A stretch of DNA of 64,000 bases from Microcoleus sp. FACHB-61 (GCA_014695295.1 JACJNY010000068.1:81737-145736), one strand, 5' to 3'; shown: positions 37,410 to 46,104, counted from the stretch's first letter. Notes: generated by a model from the sequence alone, not told the origin. Numbers and translations are program-made.

Positions 37410-38441
37410 GTGTCTCAATTATTCAACCGCATCCCTGGACGAACCTATTTATTACTAGCAATCATAATTTTTGCTGCCTCTAACTCTGTGATTCGCAAAC
37501 TGACCGATTTAGGAGCGCAGAACCAGATCGACGGCCGAAATTTGATTTCACTTTGTAATGTTTTATTTGTAGGGAATCTCTGCGCGTTAGCAGTTTTATT
37601 CCTGGTTTATAGCCAGCAATGTACGGTGCAAAATTTCCGAGCGATTCCCAGTAAAACATGGTGGGGGTTGATCGGAATTTCTTTGCTATCTGGGGCATTG
37701 GCTCCAGCCTTAACTTTTATGGCGTTGGATTTAACCGCTGTCAATAATGTGGTACTGATTGGACGCATCGAGCCGCCTCTGATTTTAGCGCTGTCCATTC
37801 TAATTTTGGGCGATCGCGTCAATCTTTGGGTGATTGCGGGGGCGATCGTTTCGTTTGTGGGTGTTGCACTGACTATTGTATTGCAAGCACCGACTACCGA
37901 TATGATGGACATGGGCGGATTGACGATCGGCAGAGGCGAATTCATGGCAGCAGGAGGGGCGATCGCGTTAGCCATTTCCACGATTATTAGTAAAGTCACG
38001 CTCAAACAAATTCCGTTAGGATTGTTCTCTATTATCAGAACAACACTGGGAACAGTTGTTTTCTTTATTGCCGTTTTAATCTTATATACTCCCACCCACT
38101 TTATCGATGTTTTTGCGCCCTTCCTCTGGCAGTGGATGCTCGTTTATGGTGCGATTATTGTTGTTGGCGGACAACTGTGCTGGTTTACCGGACTAAAAAC
38201 GACGGGCGCTGCAGATGTATCCCTCGCCAGTTCGTTTAGTCCGATCGCGGGGATTTTAGCCGCCTATTTGATTTTATCGGAAACGCCAACAACAGCTCAA
38301 TACATCGGCGGCAGCATCATTTTAATCGGAATCGTTCTCAATCAAATTGGCGTTTTTCGCAAGCAAACCCAACCCGCGCCTCAACCTCCTGTAAGTCCGG
38401 CAAAAGAGATGGATATGGAAGTGGGATTCAAAGGGATTTAA
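37410..38441 (+). CDS. EamA/DMT-family transporter
   Basis: 343 residues if it starts at the GTG at 37410 (VSQLFNRIPGRTYLLLAIIIFAAS). The frame is open to 37311 but that part lies in the psaB terminator. Ten predicted membrane helices in two EamA halves (about 18-150 and 175-310; the second ends AGILAAYLILSETPTTAQYIGGSIILIGIVL). Members export amino acids or other metabolites; the substrate cannot be assigned. No clear ribosome site before the GTG, so the start is uncertain. Confidence 0.85.
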   Translation: MSQLFNRIPGRTYLLLAIIIFAASNSVIRKLTDLGAQNQIDGRNLISLCNVLFVGNLCALAVLFLVYSQQCTVQNFRAIPSKTWWGLIGISLLSGALAPALTFMALDLTAVNNVVLIGRIEPPLILALSILILGDRVNLWVIAGAIVSFVGVALTIVLQAPTTDMMDMGGLTIGRGEFMAAGGAIALAISTIISKVTLKQIPLGLFSIIRTTLGTVVFFIAVLILYTPTHFIDVFAPFLWQWMLVYGAIIVVGGQLCWFTGLKTTGAADVSLASSFSPIAGILAAYLILSETPTTAQYIGGSIILIGIVLNQIGVFRKQTQPAPQPPVSPAKEMDMEVGFKGI

Positions 38442-38518
38442 TGGTTAATATCCAGCCTTAGTTAAGGGGCGATCGAATCAAAACTTAAAAGGGATTGGAA
38501 CATACTACAGATTCTTAG

Positions 38519-38620
38519 TTACATAAAGTAACCCTAGAAGTTGATATTCGCAATAGTCCGATTAATGTTCATCGGCGAGAGAATGCGAAGCGGTTAGCTG
38601 AGTCTGTCAAGCAGAAATAA
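38519..38620 (+). pseudogene. Possible C-terminal gene remnant
   Basis: An open frame without a start, read as HKVTLEVDIRNSPINVHRRE then NAKRLAESVKQK and stop, looks like a basic protein C-terminus. It lies at the left edge of the AT-rich ParA island and may be what is left of a gene displaced by it. Low confidence. Confidence 0.3.
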
Positions 38621-38683
38621 AAGTGCGATCTATCCTCTAAACCTCATTTTGGGTAATAATAGAGAAAAGCCTGAGTCTTCAAC

Positions 38684-40042
38684 ATGGTTCAACTGTCTTC
38701 CGACTGGAATAATGAGGCTTATGTGTCTCTGCATCTGGTTCAGCCAATGCTGGAGATGGCGGGTTTGCCTCGCAAGAGTAGTTATTCTCACTGGATTCCA
38801 GAGTTTAAGGTTAAAGTACCTAAACTGACTGCCAATAGTCAGATAGTTTGGACTCAAAAAGAGGTTGATTTCTTAGTGGAAGACTTGAGTCGGTATATTA
38901 ACTTTCTGGTTGAAATTAAGACGGCTAAAACTAGACTTGATGCGGCAGCTCGCATTCAGTTAGAAACGTATCTGAAATACTCTAATACAAGATTTGGGAT
39001 ACTGATCGATCCGTTTTTAGTGGAGATTTACGAATATACACAAGGACTCGCGACTCTAAAGTGTAAGCACAATATAGAAAACCCAGAACAAGTTCAACCA
39101 GTAGCAAATTTCGTTAGAAATTTTTTGGAGACCGTTAAAATGCGTACAATTGCAATTTACACAGCTAAGGGTGGAGTTGGCAAAACTACGTTAGTTGTTA
39201 ACATCGCTTATGAATTAGCCAAAATAGGTAATAGAGTTTTAGTTGTTGACTTGGATGAGCAAGCTAATGCTAGTCTATCTTTGGGAGTTAATAAAGCTGA
39301 TGAGTTAGATAATGCTACAAATTTGAAAGAGTTCGTGCAAATCTTAGATTCTTTGAAGGAACGAAAAGAATTGATAAATTTTCTCAAAGAATACGATCAA
39401 CCTGGATTTAAACCTAATGAATATATTCAACCTTCAGCTTTGAATAAAATATTAAGTCTCCATAATCAGACCAACGGTAAAATAGATGTTCTCCCAAGCA
39501 GCTACCAAACAACCGATAGTAGCATCTTAAGTTTGGGTTTATATTGCAATAAAAAGCTCGATAATGCCCTGAGAAAAACGGGTTTATCCAAAGAATATGA
39601 TTATGTAATTATTGATACGCCACCTAGCTTGACTGCTGTTAGTCAGAACGGTCTCCTTGCTGCTCAGTATATCATTATACCTTCGCAAATGGAGTATTTC
39701 TCAGTATATGCAATTAGGAGACCCATAAAAAATGCAGAAGAGATTCACGACGATACCGACGGTAGGAGAGGAAATATCTTAGGAATAATTCCTATGATGG
39801 TTGAAAATGTCAATCTACACACTACTATAAAATCTTTAGTGTCTAAGGTATTTAAAGATATCCCTCTTCTTCCAGAAATAAAGCGAGCTACCGCTGTTGG
39901 TCAAGCTTCTCATGAGCGCAAACCTCTTTCTTTATTTGCTGAGCAGAATAGAGGAGCGAGTAGTGTAGCAACACAATTTTCAAATTTGACCAAACAAATT
40001 GTCAAGCAAATAGATCACTTAGAAAGGAATAGCAGTAAGTAA
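38684..40042 (+). CDS. PD-(D/E)XK (HsdR_N-like) domain fused to ParA ATPase
   Basis: 452 residues. Residues 50-125 look like the N-terminal nuclease domain of type I restriction R subunits: D62 in EVDFLV, E77-x-K79 in LVEIKTAK, Q92, and GILIDPFLVEIYEY. From M153 the chain is a canonical ParA: deviant Walker A AKGGVGKTT (161-169), VVDLDEQANASLSLG (D189) and IIDTPPSL. ParA proteins form ATP-dependent gradients that position DNA or complexes. An internal ATG at 39140 with GGAG 9 bases upstream could also yield stand-alone ParA. The region is AT-rich beside psaAB, suggesting transfer. The next gene starts one base after its stop. Confidence 0.85.
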   Translation: MVQLSSDWNNEAYVSLHLVQPMLEMAGLPRKSSYSHWIPEFKVKVPKLTANSQIVWTQKEVDFLVEDLSRYINFLVEIKTAKTRLDAAARIQLETYLKYSNTRFGILIDPFLVEIYEYTQGLATLKCKHNIENPEQVQPVANFVRNFLETVKMRTIAIYTAKGGVGKTTLVVNIAYELAKIGNRVLVVDLDEQANASLSLGVNKADELDNATNLKEFVQILDSLKERKELINFLKEYDQPGFKPNEYIQPSALNKILSLHNQTNGKIDVLPSSYQTTDSSILSLGLYCNKKLDNALRKTGLSKEYDYVIIDTPPSLTAVSQNGLLAAQYIIIPSQMEYFSVYAIRRPIKNAEEIHDDTDGRRGNILGIIPMMVENVNLHTTIKSLVSKVFKDIPLLPEIKRATAVGQASHERKPLSLFAEQNRGASSVATQFSNLTKQIVKQIDHLERNSSK

Positions 40043-40043
40043 C

Positions 40044-40580
40044 ATGGTCAACTTTTACAAAAAAATTGAGAGCCAACCTTCTTTTGTAGTCTTAAATCAG
40101 ATAGAAATTGCTAGAGAAAATTCAGGCACTTCAACCTCACTCATCAAAAAAGTTTCGCAATCTCTAACAGATTGGAACTTTAACCTGTCTCTGCCGATTG
40201 TTTGTCTCACCGATGAAGAAGATCACTACCATTTGTTAACTGGTTTACCAATCTATGAAGCCGCTAAGGCAGCTAATCTAGTCAGGCTGTGGGTGTTTGT
40301 GATTGCAGCCAAACAACCAGAAGCAGAATCAGCGATTGAACAAGCTGTTTTGCAGTCAAAGCTGAATGAAAGAGTTGTTGAGCCTCAAGACGTTACAGAT
40401 TTCTTGGATTTTATTAACAATCCCAAATCTGACCTTACCTCAATCCCTGGAGTTAAAGATGGATACGCAAAGCTGATCCGCGATAAGCGTGTTTACAGCT
40501 CTCTGGAAGATATGCAGAAAAAACTAGGTGCTAAGCGCGGCTTAAATTGGCTAAGAGCATACAAGCAATCAAGAAGCTAA
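40044..40580 (+). CDS. ParB-like protein with C-terminal helix-hairpin-helix
   Basis: 178 residues. The N-terminal half (LPIVCLTDEEDHYHLLTGLPIYEAAKAANLVRLWVFVIA) resembles a ParB/Srx-type N-terminal domain: a value is read, a target item is looked up, and the ..G..R/EA..A motif is partly kept. Residues 130-175 (LTSIPGVKDGYAKLIRDKRVYSSLEDMQKKLG) are a helix-hairpin-helix DNA-binding domain. The start ATG is one base past the ParA stop, so this is its operon partner, probably the DNA-binding adaptor. No parS-like site could be picked out by eye. Confidence 0.72.
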   Translation: MVNFYKKIESQPSFVVLNQIEIARENSGTSTSLIKKVSQSLTDWNFNLSLPIVCLTDEEDHYHLLTGLPIYEAAKAANLVRLWVFVIAAKQPEAESAIEQAVLQSKLNERVVEPQDVTDFLDFINNPKSDLTSIPGVKDGYAKLIRDKRVYSSLEDMQKKLGAKRGLNWLRAYKQSRS

Positions 40581-40659
40581 GCTCGCCAGTTCTTGAAGTT
40601 TTCAGAAGTGCGATCGCCCCGAACCTCACTTCACCAAAAGTGCGATCGCCCTTATCGCC

Positions 40660-40854
40660 TCAAATTTCACCATTGACCTGCATCTGATGCACCTTGTCAG
40701 CCAACTCTTGCAAGCGCTTTTCGTCCAACTCGTCAATCGCCAGCATCCCGACATAGATGATTTCTTTCAGCGTTAGTCGGGTTGCTAGCGCCTTTTTCTG
40801 CACAAGTTCCTTAATTATGGGGCTGACTCCAATGGCGGTACTGGCTCTAGTCAC
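40660..40854 (-). CDS. Small RHH/antitoxin-like protein
   Basis: 64 residues from a GTG start (MTRASTAIGVSPIIKELVQKKALATRLTLKEIIYVGMLAIDELDEKRLQEL). Size and helical pattern resemble a ribbon-helix-helix or antitoxin-like regulator, without a decisive motif. It is convergent with the ParB-like gene. No toxin gene adjoins it. Confidence 0.5.
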   Translation of the reverse strand: MTRASTAIGVSPIIKELVQKKALATRLTLKEIIYVGMLAIDELDEKRLQELADKVHQMQVNGEI

Positions 40855-40996
40855 AAAACTAACCGGAGATTAACAACTTTGACTAAATCTTAGCACCTTT
40901 AAGCTGAGCTTTTATCTGCGATGCAAAGTGCTTAAGCGTGTCTTGACAAGACGAAACACAAGGGTTTATAGTGGAAACGTGGAAAGGCCGATCGAC

Positions 40997-41209
40997 CTAC
41001 TCCTCAATAATCTCCACCAAGTCCTCAATCATCACATCAAAGGCCCGCGCTAACTTGTACAGGGCGGTAAAGTCAACCATTGATATTTCTGAACGACGAG
41101 CATAGCTGGTTATGGTGCTATAGATCACGCCCGATCGCTCAGCCACCTCCTTGAATGTCCAGCCCCTCTCGGCCGCTAGCTCTCGCACTTTAACTCTAAC
41201 TAAACCCAT
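40997..41209 (-). CDS. XRE-family HTH regulator, tandem copy 1
   Basis: 70 residues from the ATG at 41209 (MGLVRVKVRELAAERGWTFKEVAERSGV). A helix-turn-helix of Cro/C1 type covers residues 1-55; the acidic tail DVMIEDLVEIIEE is the usual dimerisation end. The sequence TTGTCAAG just upstream of the ATG is shared by all three copies and may be an operator or part of the promoter. Only such a core is present; no sensor domain. Confidence 0.85.
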   Translation of the reverse strand: MGLVRVKVRELAAERGWTFKEVAERSGVIYSTITSYARRSEISMVDFTALYKLARAFDVMIEDLVEIIEE

Positions 41210-41296
41210 ACTTGACAAATAATGCAGTTGCGTTTTAAGATAATTGCATCTAAAAAAGCGATCGCCCTCCGGCGTAGAAAACTAAAGGCCGATCGA

Positions 41297-41509
41297 CTAT
41301 TCCTCCAAAACCTCAACCAAATCCTCAATCATCACATCAAAAGTGCGAGCTAACTTCCGCAGGCAAGTAAAGTCAACCATTGCCATTTCAGGACGACGAG
41401 CATAGCTTCTGACAGTGCTATAAATTACCCCAGAACGATCGGATACTTCCTTAAGCGTCCAGCCCTTCTCCGCCGCTAGTTCCCGAATTTTTAGCCTGAC
41501 TAAACCCAT
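41297..41509 (-). CDS. XRE-family HTH regulator, tandem copy 2
   Basis: 70 residues from the ATG at 41509 (MGLVRLKIRELAAEKGWTLKEVSDRSGV); about three quarters identical by eye to copy 1. Differences fall mainly in the recognition-helix region (STVRSYARRPEMAMVD against STITSYARRSEISMVD), so the copies may bind different operators. TGTCAAG precedes the ATG. Confidence 0.85.
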   Translation of the reverse strand: MGLVRLKIRELAAEKGWTLKEVSDRSGVIYSTVRSYARRPEMAMVDFTCLRKLARTFDVMIEDLVEVLEE

Positions 41510-41583
41510 GCTTGACAGTTGATGCAATTCTAAGGTTGACCCACCATGATATCAGAAAATCACTCAAAATCGTGGTCGATCGG

Positions 41584-41796
41584 CTACTCCTCCAAAACCT
41601 CAACCAAATCCTCAATCATCACATCAAAAGTCCGAGCTAATTTCAGCAGCAAAGTAAAGTCAACCGTTGTCAGCCCTGGACAGCGAGCATAATGCTTAAC
41701 CGTGTTGTATACCACCCCAGAACGTTCTGAAACTTCCTTGAATGTCCAGCCTTTCTCTGCTGCTAGTTCTCTGACTTTAATTCTTACTAAACCCAT
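41584..41796 (-). CDS. XRE-family HTH regulator, tandem copy 3
   Basis: 70 residues from the ATG at 41796 (MGLVRIKVRELAAEKGWTFKEVSERSGV). The recognition region again differs (NTVKHYARCPGLTTVD). With copies 1 and 2 it forms a head-to-tail array with a period of about 290-300 bases, including the shared TTGTCAAG upstream and a HIP1-like CGATCG in each spacer. Confidence 0.85.
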   Translation of the reverse strand: MGLVRIKVRELAAEKGWTFKEVSERSGVVYNTVKHYARCPGLTTVDFTLLLKLARTFDVMIEDLVEVLEE

Positions 41797-41924
41797 GCTT
41801 GACAATGGGTGCTATAACACCTTACAATAAATTTATCTAAAAAGCGATCGCCCCCCGGCTTAGAGAACTAAAGGGCGATCGTTTTCAAAACTTAAATAGA
41901 CAGTTACTAGCTGTCTGACTTACT

Positions 41925-42395
41925 ATGATAGCATCATCCCAGCTAAAATCAAGCACTTTCGCCTGCTCCAAAATAATTCATAAATCGCCAATCCTGCATC
42001 CGCTGGCGAGATTCGTTACCGAAGAAACAGTTGCACTGCTGTTCAATATCGCAGCAGACGAGATTTACCGCATAGAATGCTGCCGCTACATGGTTTACGT
42101 GCACGCCAAAGGCATCAGCCGCTTTGTCAGCTACGCCGATTTTCCCCCTATTTTAGAAGTACAGCCGATCGCACTTCAAGATTTTGGCAGATGGTACAAA
42201 CGCTGGAAAAGCAAGCAAGCACCTACATTTTGGACTAAATTCTACACGTACAAGTTCAAAAAAGCAGTTTCCGTTGACAGATTGCTGGAGTGGGGCCAAT
42301 TGGTAGCTAATGTTAAATCGGTCATTTCTGGGGCGGCCCTGCAACAGCTACGCGATGTCTATGCCCAAGAAAAAGATTTGATGGAGAAATTTTAA
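41925..42395 (+). CDS. Unknown protein
   Basis: 156 residues, MIASSQLKSSTFACSKIIHKS.... Basic C-terminal half rich in Trp, Tyr and Lys (FGRWYKRWKSKQAPTFWTKFYTYKFKK), no signal or membrane segment. I do not recognise a family. Divergent from the XRE array, so it could be one of the array's targets; that is only positional. Confidence 0.6.
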   Translation: MIASSQLKSSTFACSKIIHKSPILHPLARFVTEETVALLFNIAADEIYRIECCRYMVYVHAKGISRFVSYADFPPILEVQPIALQDFGRWYKRWKSKQAPTFWTKFYTYKFKKAVSVDRLLEWGQLVANVKSVISGAALQQLRDVYAQEKDLMEKF

Positions 42396-42436
42396 AGTGC
42401 GATCGACTTAATCCTAGTTGAACTTTCAATTAAATT

Positions 42437-42643
42437 TTAAAACACTTCATCCTCGATTCCCAGCCACCATTCCCCCAGATTCATTAAATCTTTGTGAATG
42501 TCGGTAAGTTCTGTCATATAATCTTCGGCAGAAATCTCCGATCGCCTTTCTTGCAATTTTTTCAGTCGCAGTTGCACCAACAGCCAAGGTTTGGAAATCC
42601 CATCGGTTGCTTCGATATATTTGGCTAGCTCTTTGCTGTCCAT
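42437..42643 (-). CDS. Small conserved-looking helical protein
   Basis: 68 residues, MDSKELAKYIEATDGISKPWLLVQLRLKKLQERRSEISAEDY... in full helical pattern, ending in GEWWLGIEDEVF. Unknown family. It is downstream of cupA on the same strand, but about 290 bases of repeats lie between, so it is probably a separate unit. Confidence 0.6.
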   Translation of the reverse strand: MDSKELAKYIEATDGISKPWLLVQLRLKKLQERRSEISAEDYMTELTDIHKDLMNLGEWWLGIEDEVF

Positions 42644-42826
42644 AGTTATTGGTTATTTGTTATTGGTTATATCCTTTCCGGTTGTATCGGAATGATTAAA
42701 CCGCATAGAACGTAGAGAACGCAGAGAAATCAGAGGAAAAGAAGAGAGAGAGATGAATAATTACGATACCAACTGGCTTAATATTATAGGACTTTTGAAA
42801 CGGCTTAAAAAGCTCTGATTTTTCCC

Positions 42827-42876
42827 AGTCGGTTTCAACCGACTTTAACTTTGAGCCAGGGGTTTCAACCCCTGGC
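42827..42876. repeat. Two hairpins with identical TTTCAA loops
   Basis: AGTCGG-TTTCAA-CCGACT (42827-42844) and GCCAGGGG-TTTCAA-CCCCTGGC (42855-42876). They stand just beyond the cupA stop in its direction of transcription and may protect or end that mRNA. They look like members of a dispersed cyanobacterial REP family. Confidence 0.75.
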
Positions 42877-42928
42877 CGACTAACAGACTGGCGGACTTTT
42901 CAGCTAAGAGGCATCTCGCAAACATCCT

Positions 42929-44251
42929 TTACCTATAATCCGAAGTCTGAATTCTATTCAACTTCGCAGCATATTTCATGCCGTATTCTGGGCGACAGAA
43001 GCGATCGAGCTGAGCCTCAAAGAAAGCCCGATTTGCCTCCAAATGCTTGGGATTCGGGTCATCTAAAGGATACAAAAGAGCAGTCCGCAACGCTTGAAAC
43101 ACTGCCGAAGTTACGCAATACATCGATCGCTGAAATGTTACCCCAATTTGATTGAGAATATCATCTTCGCCGCGACAGCGCTGTTTGTAGAAATCCATCA
43201 AATAAGGTGGCAGGAAATGCAGCATATCTTGTGCTAGCAAAGTCGGCGGAATGCCCGCCGTACCTACCGGAAATTTGTCTGCATAAAGCACTCCGTAGTG
43301 GAAGTCTTTTTGGTCGTCAGGAACTTCCTTAGCTTGAGCGTTGTAAGATTTGGTTCCTCGGAACGGCGAAGTGCGATAAAATACAGCTTCCACGTAAGGT
43401 AACGCTGCTTCATAAAGCCAAGTGAAACCTTTAGATTTCGGGATGATTTCGTAGGTTTCGCCGTCGATTTGAACGTGGTGGTAAATCGGACGACCGGCGA
43501 TCGCAAATATGCCATTTACCAAGAAATCCATCGCTTGCGGGACTGTGGTAATTTTCCCTTCGTCATAAAGGTCGGAAACTTCAAAAAACACCGGTGCCAT
43601 TACTTCCCAGAATAAACCGAGATTGCTGTAATAAGACATTTGGCGGCACTGTTCTAAAAACATTTCGGGAAATGCTTTGTGCAGTCCCAGCATAAACGGA
43701 TTTTTTTTGAAGTAAGCTTTAATTGCCCGATCGGCATTAGCCTTATATTCGTCACTGTCCAAATAAGGATCGAATTGATTGGTCGGCACGTACAAGCCCC
43801 GGTGCCAAAGCATTGACCTCATGCACTCTTCCGCAAATTCCATGTTAATGCGATCGTGCCACAAATGGTGAAACAGCCGCGGCTTTTTCCCAGTTTCACC
43901 CTTTTCCATGAATTCCAAAAGTTCCGGGTGAGCGCTTCCAGTCCCGCGCCAAATCCGTAAATCTGCACCGTCGCCTGCATAGTGATTTTGCAAGTCTAAA
44001 TACTCCTGGGGCAAGAAGTATTTAAAGAAGGGAAGCGGGTCTAAAAATACCCGTTCGGCGATGTAAAGCAAATCCCGCCAGTAAAAGTCCATCGGCACCG
44101 CGTAGGCTTTCCAAATAGCAATAATTTGCATCAGATTTTCCGGCGTATCTGGAATCATCGCTCCCCCAGCTTCTAGCCTGTGAATTACTTCGGCAAATTC
44201 GTGCTTGGAAGGAGGTAGTTTAGTGGCTGGTTTATTAGGGGTTTGTACCAT
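42929..44251 (-). CDS. cupA: CO2 hydration protein of NDH-1 (CupA/ChpY type)
   Basis: 440 residues from the ATG at 44251 (MVQTPNKPATKLPPSKHEF) with AAGGA upstream. Matches the ChpX/ChpY (CupB/CupA) family, which converts CO2 to bicarbonate on the cytoplasmic face of specialised NDH-1 complexes. Its length fits CupA, the inducible high-affinity form (about 440 residues), better than the shorter CupB as I recall it, and the gene order ndhF-ndhD-cup also fits. The typical cupS gene is not found after it. Assignment to A rather than B is moderately sure. Confidence 0.88.
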   Translation of the reverse strand: MVQTPNKPATKLPPSKHEFAEVIHRLEAGGAMIPDTPENLMQIIAIWKAYAVPMDFYWRDLLYIAERVFLDPLPFFKYFLPQEYLDLQNHYAGDGADLRIWRGTGSAHPELLEFMEKGETGKKPRLFHHLWHDRINMEFAEECMRSMLWHRGLYVPTNQFDPYLDSDEYKANADRAIKAYFKKNPFMLGLHKAFPEMFLEQCRQMSYYSNLGLFWEVMAPVFFEVSDLYDEGKITTVPQAMDFLVNGIFAIAGRPIYHHVQIDGETYEIIPKSKGFTWLYEAALPYVEAVFYRTSPFRGTKSYNAQAKEVPDDQKDFHYGVLYADKFPVGTAGIPPTLLAQDMLHFLPPYLMDFYKQRCRGEDDILNQIGVTFQRSMYCVTSAVFQALRTALLYPLDDPNPKHLEANRAFFEAQLDRFCRPEYGMKYAAKLNRIQTSDYR

Positions 44252-44320
44252 TGTTTCTTCCTTTGATTGAGTGAGTCTAAATATTTTGAATTCTTGCAAA
44301 AAGCTGCGATTCTTTAACTG

Positions 44321-44428
44321 GTTCCCAGGCTGTGGGAACCGATATCCAGAGGCTCTGCCTCGTCGGCAATCCGGAAAATTGGAGGCTGAGCCTCCGGATC
44401 TGCGTTCCCAGGCTCAGGCTGGGAACGA
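44321..44428. repeat. Cluster of GGTTCCCAGGCT-type hairpins
   Basis: Between ndhD and cupA: GTTCCCAGGCT...TGGGAAC, AGAGGC-T-CTGCCTC, GGAGGCTGAGCCTCC and GTTCCCAGGCTCAGGCTGGG(AAC). A dispersed repeat inserted into the operon spacer; it may affect how much of the message reaches cupA. Confidence 0.7.
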
Positions 44429-44438
44429 GTAGATGTTC

Positions 44439-45992
44439 TTACTCCGCGTCGGCGGAATTCGTTTCTGTAGAAGCGATTTTTATCGCCGAATCTCCAACGG
44501 GATAGCTAATAGCTACCTGGGCATTTCTGTCAGTCGGCAGAGTAGCAACCATCGCATTTGTAGTAGATTCGCTCCACTTGAGCAGCCAAGCAGGTTGAAT
44601 TCCCAACACAAAAATGATGCCCGCCAAAACCAGCGCCGGCATATTTTCACCAAACGTAACTGGAGGGTAGTAAGCCGTGGCATTGTCCAACTTACCAAAA
44701 CAGGTGCGGTTGAGCAGAATCACAAAGTAAACTGCTGTTAAACCAGAAGCTAAAATGCAGAGTAAAGTTGGAATTGGAAAGATCGAGAAACTGCCTTGAA
44801 ACACTAAAAATTCGGAAATAAAACCCACCAAACCGGGAATTCCGGCGCTTGCCATGCCGCCCAAAACTAACAGGGAACTGGCAGTGGGTAAACCCCGCAT
44901 CGGGTTCATCAAACCGTTGAGCACGTCCAAATCCCGCGTGCCAACTTTGGTTTCGATGATGCCTACCAAATAAAATAGCAAAGCTAAAATTAAGCCGTGG
45001 CTTACCATTTGTCCGACAGCGCCGATTAAGGCGAGTTTGGTACCCGCAGCGCAGGCAACGAGGATGTAGCCCATATGTCCGATCGAACTATAGGCTACCA
45101 TGCGTTTGATATCTTTTTGGGCGATCGCGCTCAAAGCACCGTACATCACGCTCACCGTCCCGATAATCGCTAAAGCGGGAGCTATAATCGACCAAGTTTC
45201 GGGAAACATCTGCAAGCCGAACCGCACTAAACCGTAAGTTCCCAACTTCGCCAGAATCCCTCCCAGCAAAATTGCTGTTGCTGGCGAAGCTTCGACGTAA
45301 GCATCCGGCAGCCAAGTATGCAGCGGCACCAAGGGAATTTTAATTCCCAACCCAACTAGCAAAACTGTTAGCAGGATTAACTGCACTTTTATCGGCAATT
45401 CTTGAGTGGTAATCGCCCTGTAATCGAAATTTAAAGAACCGCTCAGCCAAGCCACACCTAAAAATGCTGCTAAAACCAAAAGTCCCGAAACAGCCGTGTA
45501 AATCAAAAACTTCATGGCAGCGTATTCTCGCTGCTTTCCGCCCCAAATCGCAATCAACAGGTAAAAAGGAATTAATTCTACTTCGTAAAACAGTACAAAC
45601 AGCAGCAAATTTTGAGACATCAAAGCTCCGGCAATACCAGCATTGATTAGCAAAATCAAAGCGTAGTAAAGCTGGGGACGCTCGATCCCTTCGCCAGTGC
45701 CGTAAATTACTAATAGCGTCAGCAAAGCACTTAAAACCAGCAGTGGCAAGGACAAGCCGTCAATGCCCAAGTTGTAGCTCAAACCTAATTGTGGAATCCA
45801 AGGCAAATATTCTTGAAATTGCAGTCCCGAATTGGCTGGATCGAATTGAGTCAGCAGCCAGATATTCAAAATGAAAATAGCTGCCGCAAAAGCCGAGGCT
45901 ATTGAACGCAGACGCATCCCATTGATATTTCCCGGCAGGAACCCGACTACCGCAGCGCCCAACGCGGGCAACCAGAGCAAGGCACTAAGCAT
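44439..45992 (-). CDS. ndhD3: NAD(P)H-quinone oxidoreductase subunit 4 (NdhD, CO2-uptake type)
   Basis: 517 residues, about 14 membrane helices, with proton-channel residues of the antiporter family (FYEVELIPFYLLIAIWGG; KIPLVPLHTWLPDAYVEASP; MVAYSSIGHMGYILVA). Forms the distal membrane arm of the NDH-1 complex used for CO2 uptake. The genes around it (ndhF, cupA) place it in the NdhD3/NdhD4 group rather than the respiratory NdhD1/2; D3 is inferred from the partner. The spacer to the carbonic anhydrase gene is about 110 bases. Confidence 0.88.
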   Translation of the reverse strand: MLSALLWLPALGAAVVGFLPGNINGMRLRSIASAFAAAIFILNIWLLTQFDPANSGLQFQEYLPWIPQLGLSYNLGIDGLSLPLLVLSALLTLLVIYGTGEGIERPQLYYALILLINAGIAGALMSQNLLLFVLFYEVELIPFYLLIAIWGGKQREYAAMKFLIYTAVSGLLVLAAFLGVAWLSGSLNFDYRAITTQELPIKVQLILLTVLLVGLGIKIPLVPLHTWLPDAYVEASPATAILLGGILAKLGTYGLVRFGLQMFPETWSIIAPALAIIGTVSVMYGALSAIAQKDIKRMVAYSSIGHMGYILVACAAGTKLALIGAVGQMVSHGLILALLFYLVGIIETKVGTRDLDVLNGLMNPMRGLPTASSLLVLGGMASAGIPGLVGFISEFLVFQGSFSIFPIPTLLCILASGLTAVYFVILLNRTCFGKLDNATAYYPPVTFGENMPALVLAGIIFVLGIQPAWLLKWSESTTNAMVATLPTDRNAQVAISYPVGDSAIKIASTETNSADAE

Positions 45993-46104
45993 AATGTGTG
46001 AAGTGAAGAGTGAAGAGTGAACAATCTATTTTGCAGCTTCTTGTCTTTGATAACTTAAGAGTTTAGACGTTAAACTTTTCCCCAATTATCAATCCAAAAT
46101 TTCA

